Source: Melastoma dodecandrum (lineage: Eukaryota; Streptophyta; Magnoliopsida; Myrtales; Melastomataceae). From it: a DNA stretch of 64,000 nt. The position numbers and the translations under genes are program-made. The notes under the pieces are model-generated. The model was given only the letters and a program-made list of their open reading frames with translations, was not told the origin of the DNA and ran no database searches. Location: positions 62,001-126,000 of the forward strand of contig JARUPY010000288.1 in the NCBI GenBank assembly GCA_029817715.1, in the 5' to 3' direction. Shown in pieces: positions 24,126 through 35,200 of the stretch (positions within the stretch are counted from its first letter, which is position 1; each line of letters starts with the position of its first letter).

Positions 24126-25200
24126 GCAAAATACAATATTTCTTAACAGGTGGGTACCCACCTAAAGGTAGAGGCGAGCGGCCAATACCCGTCGACATAT
24201 GGTATACCCGAACTAATCCTATGGCGCATGGGATGAAGGCTCATGTAACAGGAAAAATCAAGCATTGAAAAATATCGATCATTTCCCATATGGCAAGTAT
24301 ACCCTAAACTTAGGTGTCCTTGGGTTTTAGGACGACTCACAGTATGCATAGCTAGAGTAGGAGAATAAATGGAACGGGAACCTCGATGGAACAATTGAAT
24401 TATTTAAATGAAAACAAGGTATTTCATTCCGCGAGCTCTAAGGTGCTGATATCATTATGATGATATCGATACCGACACATGTCATCAAATGATCCCGCAG
24501 ACAACGTAACCAAGCATTGACCACTGTTGGACGATGTGTTGAAAGTTGAAATTGACGTACACCACGAAGCTAATTTCACAGCAAATCAAGTATTAAACAA
24601 ACTAATAAAAACGAAGTTGTCGTCGAGCCCAAATCGAAGCATCTCACAGAAAACATGATCAAGCATCAAGGAAATGGGTGGGAGCTGACCGGTGAATGGA
24701 CTTTGGTGCTACCCGTGGGCGTGCTTGGTCTGGTTGAGGCAAGAAATGGGAGGCTATTGCGAGTTGGAGTTGTTGACACTAGACGGCTGGAACTTGTCGT
24801 CGTCTGGTCCAATGGGGCTCCTTTACGTGTCCTGCCTTTGGCTCCTGGTGAATAATAGTATGTGGGTTGTCATTTGCCTGCACTGCACGTGTTGTGGTTA
24901 TGGGGTTGAGGGGGGAGGGGTTAAGCCTTGCCGTTTGGTTGATGTTCATGATTCCAGGCTCTCCTAGTTACAGTGTTTGGCATTGTATACTCTTTTTAGC
25001 TTTCCCATGTAAAATGTGTGCAATCCAAACGCTTTGCAAACACATTGGCCGGATTTGGAAGATGCTCCTTCCTTCGCAATGAATTGTGCAGATCACTAAG
25101 CAATGAGCCTAAAGATTGGCATACCAGTTTCATTTTCTGAGACAGGAGTTGCTTTACAGCTTGGATTGCTAGATTGATGATGACTCTGTGCTATTTACCA
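24126..25200. other. Non-coding stretch, no gene recognised (copy 1)
   Basis: Matches about 47040-48095. Short open frames occur (for example 24655-24855) but none resembles a known protein and none has splice sites that extend it convincingly. It contains TGATATCATTATGATGATATCGA-type inverted sequence near 24450. Confidence 0.4.
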
Positions 25201-25201
25201 G

Positions 25202-25473
25202 TTGCCTAATCTTCTTTGTGGGGTGCTATCCTATCCTCTACTCAATTATACAAGTCATTTTCCAAAGCTTAATGACTGGTCGAAGAAACACGTAGTGGAT
25301 ATTGTTGCTGCATCAAGAGAAGAGGGTTTTAATTTAACCATTACATATTACCCTGGTATTCTTTTAACTTGTTTCCTTCTTGTTGTTTGCTCCTGATTTC
25401 TCCTTTCGGCTTACTCTTTGATCCTTCTGCAGATTCTAAAGACCACTCTGAGTTTCATGGGGATTATGATTAG
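25202..25473 (+). pseudogene. Unrecognised two-exon gene fragment, copy 1
   Basis: Exon 25202-25355 encodes LSYPLLNYTSHFPKLNDW, then KKHVVDIVAASREEGFNLTI, then TYYP. A GT donor at 25356 and a CAG acceptor ending at 25432 join it in phase to 25433-25473, which adds DSKDHSEFHGDYD before a TAG stop. The smooth phase across the intron and the protein-like composition argue for a real ancestral gene, but I do not recognise the family. The same structure is at 48097-48368. With no convincing start or further exons it is probably a captured fragment. Confidence 0.45.
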
Positions 25474-25556
25474 GGAAACACCTTCTGGGTATCATCTTGC
25501 TTACTTCCCAGGCCTGGAGATTTACATTCATTCTGCTGAGAATTTGATTCTGATTC

Positions 25557-26154
25557 ATGGCTCATCAACCGATAAGCATGGTCGACATTCACTCTTTACC
25601 CCTGGTCTACACAGATTGTTCTGTCACTTTACACCACCCCGATCATTCTGTTACTTTGGCAAGTGCTGACCATGCTACCGACCAACCAAATAGTCTAGTT
25701 ACTCCTGCCTTGACCAGTATACCTCTAGCCGTGGGTCAAGAATTTCCCGATGTTGAAACTTGTAGGAGGACGCTGAAAGATGCTGCAATTGCACTTCATT
25801 TTGATCTTCGAATAGTTAAATCCGACCGCAGCAGATTCATAGCTAAGTGCTCGAAAGAAGGTTGTCCATGGCGTATCCATGTAGCTAAATGCCCTGGGGT
25901 TCCAACATTCTCAATAAGAACATTGCAGGGTGAGCATACATGTGAAGGGGTTCAGAACCTCCACCACCGACAAGCATCAGTTGGTTGGGTTGCGAGATCA
26001 GTAGAGGCTCGAGTATGAGACCCGACGCCCTCCTGGCCGGCCAAAGAAGAAAGTTCCTCGTGCAGGGAGCACGAAACGTCCAAAACGAGTTGTTCAATGT
26101 GGACGGTGTCATCTATTAGGACATTCCCAGAAAAAATGTACATTGTCTGTGTGA
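25557..26154 (+). pseudogene. Internally deleted MULE (MuDR-type) transposase, copy 1
   Basis: The frame 25557-26018 carries a MuDR-type DNA-binding domain: VGQEFPDVETCRRTLKDAA, then CSKEGCPWRIHVAK and LQGEHTCEG. It stops after VEARV. In another frame 26021-26154 encodes the typical C-terminal tail: RRPPGRPKKK, then RPKRVVQCGRCHLLGHSQKK, with a CCHC zinc knuckle (C-x2-C-x4-H-x4-C), ending at TGA. Full plant MULE transposases of this type run to about 700 aa, with the DDE and SWIM domains between these two parts; that middle is missing here. Copy 2 (48452-49049) shares the deletion and the frame change, so both predate the duplication. Confidence 0.75.
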
Positions 26155-26739
26155 CCTGTCAGACTTATACGATGCTCCTGGGGGATGTTGTATGTTGTTG
26201 CTGTTAGGTCTTAGTCTGTCTTTTCAGTGTAATTTATTAGATTACCGTCATGCCGTAACCATCGGCTCCGTTCACAGAGGCATTTCATCAAACAATTCAT
26301 GTGCACTGAGAATGGGACGGCTCGCTCGGACCTTCCCAGGAAGCTTATGATGATGCATGGAGATTAATTGGAGCTAGATTGTATGACTGCAGTTGATATG
26401 TTGCAGTAAAGGGCTGATACTTGGGTTGGGCCTATTTTAATGGGCTTGGTTATGTAGTAAAGACCGGCCCATTAATAAGAAGGTATAGAAGGGAACGGGG
26501 AGGTGGTTAGGGAGTTAGTTGTTGTTCAGGTGTTTGGGTGCGCCAGTGGCGGAGTTGAGCTGTGTGTCGGGGTAGCGGCCGCAAGAGGTGGCGTTGTTAG
26601 CGATTGGGTTGTCTTAGAGTTGTTGCAATTGACTGCATGTTGATGAATCGAAGATTGATTGTTGTTGGAGGAACTGGAAATTGTTCTTGTTGCTGTGAAT
26701 CGCTGATTTATAATTGTGCTGAGAAATTCATCACGCATC
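26155..26739 (+). promoter_or_regulatory. Upstream-like region with site II (TGGGCY) motifs, copy 1
   Basis: No coding sequence is recognised. TGGGCC at 26427-26432, TGGGCT at 26441-26446 and GGCCCA at 26466-26471 are clustered. Site II elements of this kind are common upstream of plant nuclear genes for organellar and ribosomal proteins, which fits the APO-like fragment just downstream. Promoter activity is an inference. Confidence 0.3.
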
Positions 26740-26985
26740 AGCTTCGCAGTTCTGAGCATAAGCCAGTGGTGAGGAGCGTGAACGAGCTCAAACGCGAAGC
26801 CAGGGCTGCCAAGAAATTAAAGCAGACAACGCTGGAGGTCGTTCTGGAGGGCCCCCCGCCAACGGCCGGCTGGTCAAGGAACTTGTCCCTGTTGCTCGCC
26901 GTGGTTACGCTGGGAGAGCAAACCTGTTCACCTGCGTGTCGAGGGTTACGGAATCCGTTCCTTTCTATTCTTGGAGGTAGTCTAG
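26740..26985 (+). pseudogene. APO-like protein fragment (organellar RNA-binding family), copy 1
   Basis: The frame around 26740-26848 reads KPVVRSVNELKREARAAKKL. After a one-base frame change at the G/C run near 26846 another frame reads NGRLVKELVPVARRGYAGRA and on to SVPFYSW. In plant APO proteins the first APO repeat is preceded by a basic helix (K-AARADKKLAQ) and a PP-NGLLV-DLVPVA segment, in this order and spacing. APO proteins act in chloroplast or mitochondrial RNA metabolism. The cysteine/histidine part of the repeat is not visible, so this is a truncated, frameshifted fragment. Copy 2 is at 49635-49880. Confidence 0.5.
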
Positions 26986-27359
26986 TCAGCTTTGGCAATC
27001 CACTGCTTCCTCAAGGACAAGTGTTGATCCTTTTCTGGCTGCAGTTCTTTGTAACTACGGAGGATACGCTTTCTGAGGTGATTTTAGGTGTTCTGATGTA
27101 CAGCTTGTGCGGGAGAAAGTTCATGTCAGCCATCGGCCGCATGGAATTAGATCGTGTGATGTGAGAGGCAGCCTGCTGAGCAACGCGCAAATGTGTTGGC
27201 ATTGTTGGTTGAATTTTGCTGCCTCCACAGCCAAAGCCTGAATGTTCAGACATCCTTTATTTACTGATGATGCTTTGTTCTATTACTGATGTGTATAAAA
27301 TCAGTTTGGGAAGTCCTTTAATCAGTCCTAGACTTGCTTGCGTGTTACAAGTAAGTAGC

Positions 27360-27850
27360 AGTAGTTCATTACTTTTGTAAATCTGCTAAGAGGAAAATTT
27401 TTTGTCACTGCTATATTTGATCACCAGTTTTAGAATTTCTTTTTTGCATATCAAGATTCTACATATCAACGGTTTTATACAAGTGATACTCCGCCATCGA
27501 TGGTGATATTTATTTTTTTATGTTTGCCATTTATAATTTATGTCGGAAATTTTCTCTGTTGTCTCTTTACGCCTGGCTTGTTTCACCACTAAATGGATGT
27601 GGTATTCGCCGTGCTTCCTTTCATGGTATTATAATTGTACTGCACGGGTTTAATATTTGTTCCGTTTTAAGAACTTCCCTTACCAATGACATTTCTTTGC
27701 ATTTCGTCTGTCATACTTTGATTTGGATATTGGAAACATCGTTGATGTGATTATCTTGCAGGGTGGCATTTTTAGTTTCCAGAATTTATGTAAAATCCCC
27801 AGGTGGAACTTTGGGTCTCATACTGCCTTTGCTTATTTCTGCTCTACATT
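27360..27850 (+). repeat. Diverged direct repeat upstream of DRP4C-like copy 1
   Basis: This stretch (GATCACCAGTTTTAG, then TTTATAATTTATGTC, then CCCAGGTGGAACTTTGGG) aligns with 38040-38580 and, in part, with 54960-55200, all in the same orientation. Each dynamin gene is thus flanked by diverged copies of one sequence. No protein is recognised. It resembles intron DNA of the gene at 54570-55903. Confidence 0.55.
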
Positions 27851-28987
27851 TCATAAAGGTTCAGGTATATATATTCTGTAATGTAATTCCTTTCCCACCT
27901 AACCACTCGAAGCAGTAAGGCTTCCCCGACTTCACCAGCTGCTGAAAGGTTTTCAAATGCTTGTGTAGGGGACTAATTATCTTTAAGTGAAGGGGGGATT
28001 TATGGATTTTTATAAACTTCTGCATCCCACTACGTGATGAATTATTTGGTCCTAATAACCATGTCCTATGCCAAATAGGTTTGCTTTGCAGGATCGGAAG
28101 TGCGTGAGTGAGGTCCCTGGTCTTTTTGTTATATCAGCAAAGGTAAGCATAAGACTGGTCAGTACCATCATCTCTCATGAGTTATTTCTGTTCCTCTAGT
28201 ATTTGTTAGTTGCCATTCACAGTAAGTATATCTCGTGCAGTTCAACAGGTGGTGCTTGGAGGCTCTTTACCTTTTCCATTGATCTTCATAGCTTGTTGCT
28301 CTATACCCCGTGTAACAATAGCTTCATCAATCGGATTGTATGGACACTGGGCAGCAATTGGCTTTGAATGATTCAGCTGTTTGTAGGAAGTTGGGTCTGG
28401 GGATGAAGTTACCTTCTTAAGCACACTAGAGAAATGGCGTGTAGGTTGCAGTGTCTATATGCAAGCTTGGCGAGGAAGTGAGCCAAGCATGGCTACACTT
28501 CATGGCACTTTTGAAGAAGAGTAACCCAGGCAAGGACCGATGACGTTATTCTCCCGGTTTATGTTTGGCACGTGCGAGAAGAAACGCGGACAGGAAAACG
28601 GATTGACGAGAGAAGACGACATTGTGCCCACGAGCATGAAGTAAATTTGGTAGCATGGATCTTTGTCAAAGGCTTGTGTTGAAGACAAGGGTCAATCCAT
28701 GGTAAAAATTGCTTCGAAGTGGATTATTTGCTGTTAGAGAAAGAGGGGATGGCATTTTGTAGCTCATTCTGGTTGACAATAGAGGGGTTACGTCCCACCA
28801 ACAGCTGGAAAATTTGTCATGTAGAAAAGGTCTGGTCTGAGTTTTACTTCATAGAAGACGGAAGGCAAAGGATGAAGATAAGTAACATCCTGAAGTGGAG
28901 ACAAACATCACCACAGACAAAAACACAAGACCAGACACACCAAAGGACAGCATAGGGAAAGGAAAACATAGAACCGGACAGGCGAAG
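27851..28987. other. Region 3' of DRP4C-like copy 1; no gene recognised
   Basis: Contains a possible short exon between a CAG ending at 28091 and GTAAGC at 28142, and a minus-strand open frame at 28242-28424 that is partly conserved in copy 2 (51109-51318) but unlike any family I know. The part nearest 28987 is probably the 3' UTR of the dynamin gene. Confidence 0.3.
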
Positions 28988-31051
28988 CTAGTTCTCCATG
29001 TCTGCCGTGGAGACCCTGTCCATGATTTGAGCTACCACCTCCCTTGACTCCTTGAGCAGGCTGATGCTCCTCTTCAGCTTCTCACGCTTGGCCGCCACCG
29101 CAGGGGCCTCCTCCAGCATCCTTTGCAGCCCTCCGCCTTGCGGGCCCACCACCTGGCTCACCACCTCATCCTCCAGCTCCTTGTTCACCAGGCCCTGCAC
29201 CGTGAACAGCAGGTGAAGGGCGACCGAGTCCACCAACCTCCTCAGGACGGTCTTCCAGTAAGCCACCATCCTCATCCTCAGGTCGAAGGCTTGCCGCGCC
29301 AGGTGTCTGCGCTCCCTTAGCTTCTCCACATCAACCTCCCCTATCCCTTCCAGGACAAACTTTGAAGGCTCCGACGGGTCGTCGATGTACTGGAGGAACA
29401 CCTTCTGCTTTTCCATGAGCTTGTTCCACTCCGCCATGTACTCGGGATTGCACGTGAAGTCGGTGCACTTCTCCATTTGGACAATCTCCACCACATGGCC
29501 AATCGCCTTCTCCTTCACCTTTGCCATTAGGGACTGAGCCGCCCGTCGGGTGGTGTTCTGCAGTTGCGGATAGAGTTCAGAATACTGCATCAGGACCTTT
29601 AACACCACTCCACCAATGTAGTCCCAAACATTCGACACAAACTCCACAGGAGTGCTTGAGATCCTCCCAATCTTCCTCTGCAAGCAGGTGAGAAAAGCAC
29701 CGCGTGGGAGAAAGTTCGGGAGACCGATTCCCTTGGTTTCCTCCAGAACCTCCAACTCGTCCAACAGGAAATCCTTGGCGAAGTTGCTCTCGGGGCACTT
29801 CTGCAACTTATCGGAGTATCTATCCAGCATTTCCACCAGGCGGGCAGTGCAGTGCATCCCTTTCTCATCAGGGTACTCGTCGAACTCCCCTCGTAGGAGG
29901 ATCTTCCGCAGCGAATCCTTAGCCGACCCCATTATCTGCATAAAAGCAGTCATGGCTTCTGCAATGCTGGAAAGATTCTTGGGCATTGACTGAAGGAGCA
30001 CGACATTCGCATTTAGCTTCTCACTAATCTTGTTGACAATGTCTGGCAGGCACTTTGCCACAATAGTCGCCTGGATCTGCATGAGCCTCCTGGCAAGGAT
30101 AGGAATACCGACCATAGACTCATCTATCTTGCTGAGCAACGGGTGAGTCTTGAACAACCTGTGCTCCTCCACACGGGCCTCGTCATATGTTTCTTCTCCG
30201 ATGCGGTTCCTCACGCAGACATAGCCCAAACCTATGTTGACGTCGTCGGCAGTGACCTTCTCGAGAAGGCCTTCAGGATTCTTGTCAGACTTGGTGACCA
30301 CAGCCAAGGTCCTCTCGCCCTTCTTATCGACCATCTGCGACATCCTTATGGACTCACAGGTGGAGAAATCCACCGTTGCACTGAGGACGTTCAGTATGAT
30401 GGTTTCCTCTGGCCTTATGTACTCCATTATCATGCCGGAGACCTGTTCGTAGATGTTCTCCGGCTGGCCATGCACAGGCACCCTGGTGATACCTGGCAAG
30501 TCGACCATGGTCAGGTCAGGAACCCCATCCTTCTTCACCACGAGTGTCAGCGGCGTGTTGGATATCCCCTTTCCACCACCAGCGATCTCGTTGGTAGCAA
30601 CTGCGATCGCCACAGCGATATTTTCCTCATCCGAGTGGACCACCTTTCCTTCAAACTCCAGGTAGAGCTGGGGCTCATCACAGGGGTGGTTCTGGAGCCT
30701 CATGATGAGGGGAACCCTGGTGCATATCCCCTGACCCCGTGGGAGGCTGATCCCCGCGAGGGACTCCAGGACGCTGGACTTGCCAGACGACTGGTCGCCA
30801 ACCACGACAATGGTGGGGAGCTGGATGCCCTCCTTCATGACCATGAGGTTCCTGAGCTTGTCGACGGCGTCGAGCAGGGGGCGGATCTTGTCGTTGTAGG
30901 AGGAGGTAAGGGGGTCCATAGCGGACAGGGGCAGGGCATCGCCCTCGACATCGCAGGGGGTGGGGATGAGGGCGAGGTTAGTTCCACCAAAGCAGGGGAC
31001 TCGGGAAGCTGTTGGCTTGGGAGTAGGGGATTTGCCTCGACGTCCAGACAT
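28988..31051 (-). CDS. Dynamin-related protein 4C-like GTPase (Mx-like), copy 1
   Basis: Intronless 687-aa protein, close to the usual length of plant DRP4C. The GTPase domain has a P-loop GDQSSGKS (residues 85-92), DLPG (184-187) and TKSD (253-256). The middle domain and a C-terminal GTPase-effector domain follow (about 590-687, ending STADMEN). There is no PH or proline-rich region, as in Mx proteins. Dynamins of this type hydrolyse GTP and assemble into rings or helices through the stalk; the plant DRP4 role is poorly known. The ATG at 31051 is the first in frame and has a TATA box about 80 bp upstream. It differs from copy 2 at 19 residues, 16 of them after residue 410. The neighbouring upstream gene fragment is divergent. 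Confidence 0.93.
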   Translation of the reverse strand: MSGRRGKSPTPKPTASRVPCFGGTNLALIPTPCDVEGDALPLSAMDPLTSSYNDKIRPLLDAVDKLRNLMVMKEGIQLPTIVVVGDQSSGKSSVLESLAGISLPRGQGICTRVPLIMRLQNHPCDEPQLYLEFEGKVVHSDEENIAVAIAVATNEIAGGGKGISNTPLTLVVKKDGVPDLTMVDLPGITRVPVHGQPENIYEQVSGMIMEYIRPEETIILNVLSATVDFSTCESIRMSQMVDKKGERTLAVVTKSDKNPEGLLEKVTADDVNIGLGYVCVRNRIGEETYDEARVEEHRLFKTHPLLSKIDESMVGIPILARRLMQIQATIVAKCLPDIVNKISEKLNANVVLLQSMPKNLSSIAEAMTAFMQIMGSAKDSLRKILLRGEFDEYPDEKGMHCTARLVEMLDRYSDKLQKCPESNFAKDFLLDELEVLEETKGIGLPNFLPRGAFLTCLQRKIGRISSTPVEFVSNVWDYIGGVVLKVLMQYSELYPQLQNTTRRAAQSLMAKVKEKAIGHVVEIVQMEKCTDFTCNPEYMAEWNKLMEKQKVFLQYIDDPSEPSKFVLEGIGEVDVEKLRERRHLARQAFDLRMRMVAYWKTVLRRLVDSVALHLLFTVQGLVNKELEDEVVSQVVGPQGGGLQRMLEEAPAVAAKREKLKRSISLLKESREVVAQIMDRVSTADMEN

Positions 31052-31128
31052 GGTGCAAATGGGACAACAACTCTTTTCCTGGCTTGTGCAGAAGATGGAA
31101 TGCAGTGTGAAGCGGAGGGAAACGGAAC

Positions 31129-31134
31129 TTTATA
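31129..31134 (-). promoter_or_regulatory. TATA box of DRP4C-like copy 1
   Basis: TATAAA on the minus strand, 78 bp upstream of the ATG. It is conserved at 54014-54019 in copy 2, the same distance from that start codon. Confidence 0.5.
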
Positions 31135-31488
31135 ACGTGACAACGGAGAGAGCTGGGAGAGGACAAAGGACCGCTTGTATTCTCGTACAAAAGCAATGAA
31201 GCAACTGCAGAGTCTGAACTGGAAAAGGCTGCTCAGGCTGCCGCTGCAGCTGCTCCACTGCTTTGGCATTGGCTTCCCAAAGGAGTGCATCAAGTAAGAA
31301 CTCCCCAACATACACACACAAACACGCCAAAATAACCGACCCATCAAATCAAAAGGACGATCACAAAGTACCTTATCCTTTCTGGCAGGCGTCCCTTGGG
31401 AAACTGCTCCAACGTACGAAACCCTCTGCTCTTCCTGCCCATTTGGAATATTAACCGGTATCCCGCCAAAATGCTTCCATCAAGGCCT

Positions 31489-31519
31489 GGCCCATTTTCT
31501 TTAGGCCCATAAAAGCCCA
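31489..31519. promoter_or_regulatory. Site II cluster between divergent genes, copy 1
   Basis: GGCCCA at 31489-31494 and 31504-31509 and AGCCCA at 31514-31519 lie between the dynamin gene and the candidate first exon at 31759. This is the usual arrangement of a bidirectional plant promoter. Copy 2 has the same motifs near 54385-54420. Confidence 0.4.
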
Positions 31520-31758
31520 GCCCTTCTATGAAATCCGGGCGTCCTTCCCTTCCCGGACGACGCCGCCTGCCCTCCTCGGCGGAGACGTTTTTACTTCCAG
31601 TCAAGCTCGCGGTGTCTGGTCTGGATTCGTACCATGATCTCACCTGCCTCCCCTTGGTTCGTTCGTTTGACATCCCTTTACTGCTTGGAGAAGTTAGCTT
31701 GACTTTGATCGGAGATAAATTTAATTGATTCGCGAGCAAGGGTTGAATCGGGGTGAAA

Positions 31759-31829
31759 ATGACAGGTGGATTGTTATCGCACGCTGGCCATGATGAAGGT
31801 CAAGAGGATATCCGAGCTGTTTCCCCAAT
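31759..31829 (+). pseudogene. Candidate first exon of the divergent gene, copy 1
   Basis: ATG at 31759 begins a short frame (MTGGLLSHAGHDEGQEDIRA) ending at a GTAAGC donor after 71 nt. Copy 2 (54570-54640) has the same structure with two amino-acid differences. The later exon of this gene in copy 1 is cut off at 38993 and the intron holds the copia insertion, so copy 1 is dead. The family is not recognised from this exon. Confidence 0.4.
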
Positions 31830-31968
31830 GTAAGCTTCCATTTATTGTTTGCCCATCAAAGCGTGCTGTTCATGCAAATGTTTAGGCATGGCTGATTGAA
31901 TTTCACGCCTCTTTTGCAAGGCTTGGATGCTGTAGCAACTGCAAAAAACCTGAATGTTGGACTTACCA

Positions 31969-32229
31969 TGTTGAGCATTTGGAGGTTGATAAAGCAAAGG
32001 CTATGAAGGTAGAATGGTTGGCTTAAGAAAAGAGGTTCGTGAAACAGGGAAAGAAGCAGAAACAGAAGGAGGAATGAAGAAGAAGAAGAAGACGTTTTCC
32101 AGAAAAACCAGATTGTCTTTATCCATTCAATCATCATCCCCCATATATACACCAATTGTAACAGAATATTGTTTTTACTGCACATGGTAGAGGGAGAGCT
32201 ACTCTGTTAAGCATCGCCAGCACCCAACA
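31969..32229 (-). repeat. Copia LTR (3' LTR of the coding copy)
   Basis: 261 bp with TGTTG...CAACA ends. A TATATA stretch near 32143-32148 could be the promoter TATA. On its internal side the 13 bp holding the polypurine tract are missing compared with 37434-37446, apparently lost between two CAACA repeats. Confidence 0.9.
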
Positions 32230-32250
32230 GACTTTGTCATCTTCTGTTCT

Positions 32251-35200
32251 TTATATTAGATCATCACTCGACTCTCGACTGGGCTGGGCTGCTCGGATGT
32301 CCTTAAGCTTAGACGCAGACATACCAAGCCCAGCTTCATTCCAACACTTCCCGTCAATCGCAGCCCTCCTTAACACACCAAGCCCAGCCTCATTCCGACA
32401 CTTCCCGTCACTCGCAGCCCTCCTTGAGAGTCCATCACTTCCCGTCTCATGTAACTCCTCTTGGTCTCTTTCACTCTGTGACCTCCCCAGTTCATCATTT
32501 CTGCAATTGTCCCAGCCTTCAATCTCTTCCAACTCTTCCAGGACCACATTACTATTAGACTGTACTGACACATCTTTAGGCCGACTGAGGATTGTTAGCT
32601 TGCTTCGAAGTGCAGCAAAACGCTGTATTGGTATAACCTTGGTTAATGGGTCGGCCAGTTGTTCCTCAGAAGACACATGCTGTACCAGTAAAGTGCCATC
32701 CATGACTCGATCTCGCACAAAGTGATAATCTATTTCAATGTGCTTAGTCCTGGCATGTAGTACCGGGTTTGCTGTCAAATGGATAGTGCTGAGATTATCA
32801 CAAAATACCACAGGGGGCTGCTGAGTTGATATACGAAGCTCACGCAGCAGCTTTTGAAGCCAAAGAACCTCAGCAACGCCATTAGCTACCGCCCTATACT
32901 CAGCTTCAGTACTTGACCGGGATACTACCTTCTGCTTTTGAGAGGACCAGGACACCAAATTTGGACCAAGAAAGGTGCAATACGCACCTGTACTCTTCCT
33001 GTCATCAGGACAGCTCGCCCAATCGGCATCGGTGAAACAGGTGATCTGAAATGAGTCTCCTGCAAAGAAGGTCAAACCATATGTACTAGTACCTTGCAGA
33101 TACCTCAAAATTCGTTTCACAGCCTTCAAATGCAGGTTCGTAGGTCGCTGAAGAAACTGACACATCTTGTTAACAGCGAAGCTAATATCCGCCCTTGAAT
33201 TAGTGCAATACTGCAAGGCTCCAACTACACTTCTATACTCGGTAGGATCAGCAAGTTCATCGCCCTCATACCGGGACAGAACATCTGTTGAACCCAGAGG
33301 AGAAGGCACAGGTTTACACTCACTCATGCCAACCTTTTGGAGCAAATCTTTGACATATTTCTCCTGACATAAGTGGAGCAGCGACCGTTGTCGAGTAACT
33401 TGAAATCCCAGAAAGTAAGACAGATTGCCCAGATCCTTCAACGCAAATTGACTATGTAGCCGTGGTAGGAGAGAGGTCAATTCTGCATTGTCAGATCCAG
33501 TTAGGATAATATCATCCACATAGACTAGTAAGATTACCACACCCTTAGAAGAGTGTTTGCAGAACAAAGAAGCATCTGAGCTTGAATTAATGAAACCCCA
33601 GTTCTGCAGACAGCTGCTCAGCTTCTTGTACCATGCTCGTGGACTTTGCTTGAGGCCATACAATGCTTTCTTCAGCCTACAGATATGATTTGGAAACTCA
33701 GGGTGCGTGCAGCCGGGCGGTTGTTGCATGAAGACTGTTTCCTCGAGATCACCATTGAGGAAGGCATTATGGACATCCAGCTGCTTCAATTCCCAGCCAA
33801 AAGAAACAGCCAAGCTTAGAATTACCCTGATAGTCTGATGTTTGATAACGGGGCTGAAGGTTTCTTTATAGTCTATCCCGGGTGTTTGATGAAAGCCCTT
33901 CGCCACCAATCTGGCTTTACACCTCTCTAAATCCCCTGTTGCCTTGAGTTTAACCTTATAAACCCACTTACAGCCGATTACTTTCTCAGCACCAGTACCA
34001 GGGACAAGTTCCCAAGTGTCATTCCGCTGCAGTGCCTGAAGTTCAATATCCATAGCGTTTCGCCAAGCAGGAGAGGACAGAGCTTCAGCCAAGTTAGTAG
34101 GCTCTTTTGGGAGAGGTTTGTAGGCTGTACAAGTGGTAGGTAAGTGTGTAGGCTGCAGAGAAACTGGTTTTGGACAGGTCACAGTAGAGGAGGATATATG
34201 GGGTTTATATGGTTGAACTTGTGTCATCAAAATTTTGGGCTTAAAAATACCTGACTTAGACCTTGTCTGCATGGGATGTGTATTAAGAGGCTGTTGTGTC
34301 TCCATAGAAGTGTAAGACGCAGGGTGACGAGAACTGGAACTCTGTGGAGCTGCACACGTTGTGACAGGACCTGGACTCGGAGTAGGCTGAACTGCCAAGG
34401 GAGACAAAGTAGTGGATGGTATGTTCTGTAAAATAGGAGAAGAGACAGGAATAGGAAGAACCGAGTTTAGAATAAACGAAAGGCCGAAGTTACTATCTTT
34501 GGGAACTGGATCCGGAGAAGATACAGAACGAAAGGGGAACTGACTCTCATCAAACAGAACATCCCGAGAGACAAAGATTTTGCTTGTGGTTTTATTAAAA
34601 CAAATGTACCCTTTATGAGAAAAACTCTTTCCTAAATGCACACAAGGTAGTGAACGTGGTTCAAGCTTGTGAGTACTGTAAGGCCTCAGAAGAGGAAAAC
34701 ATAAACACCCAAAAATACGAAGGCTAGAGTAATCTGGTGACGCAGAAAAGAGCTTCTCAGTGGGAGACTTGAAATGAAGCAGTTTAGACGGAAGTAGGTT
34801 GATAATATGAATTGCTTCATTGAAGGCAAAAGACCAGAAACAGAGAGGCACACCTGAATGTTGAAGCAATGACAATCCCACTTCAACCACATGTCTGTTT
34901 TTACGCTCCACCCTTCCATTTTGTTGGGGGGTGTGAGGACAAGAAATTTGATGAACAATGCCTTGATCTATGAGGTGTTTATGCAGGGATCTGAATTCTC
35001 CACCCCAATCAGACCGCACACACTTGATAGGTTTATTGAACTGGGTTTTTACCATTTTAAGGAACTGTAGAAAGGCTGTTGAGGCTTGTGTCTTGGTATG
35101 TAAAAAATAAATCCAGGAGTATCGAGTAGCATCATCAACAATTAACATAAAATATCTCACACCAGAGGTAGAAATCACGGGAGAAGGACCCCACAGATCT

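Noticed and set aside
30143..31135. 330-codon plus-strand frame opposite the dynamin gene (and 53028-54020 opposite copy 2)
   Set aside because: Antisense shadow of a codon-biased dynamin gene; the peptide has no family resemblance and its frame follows the third codon positions of the real gene.
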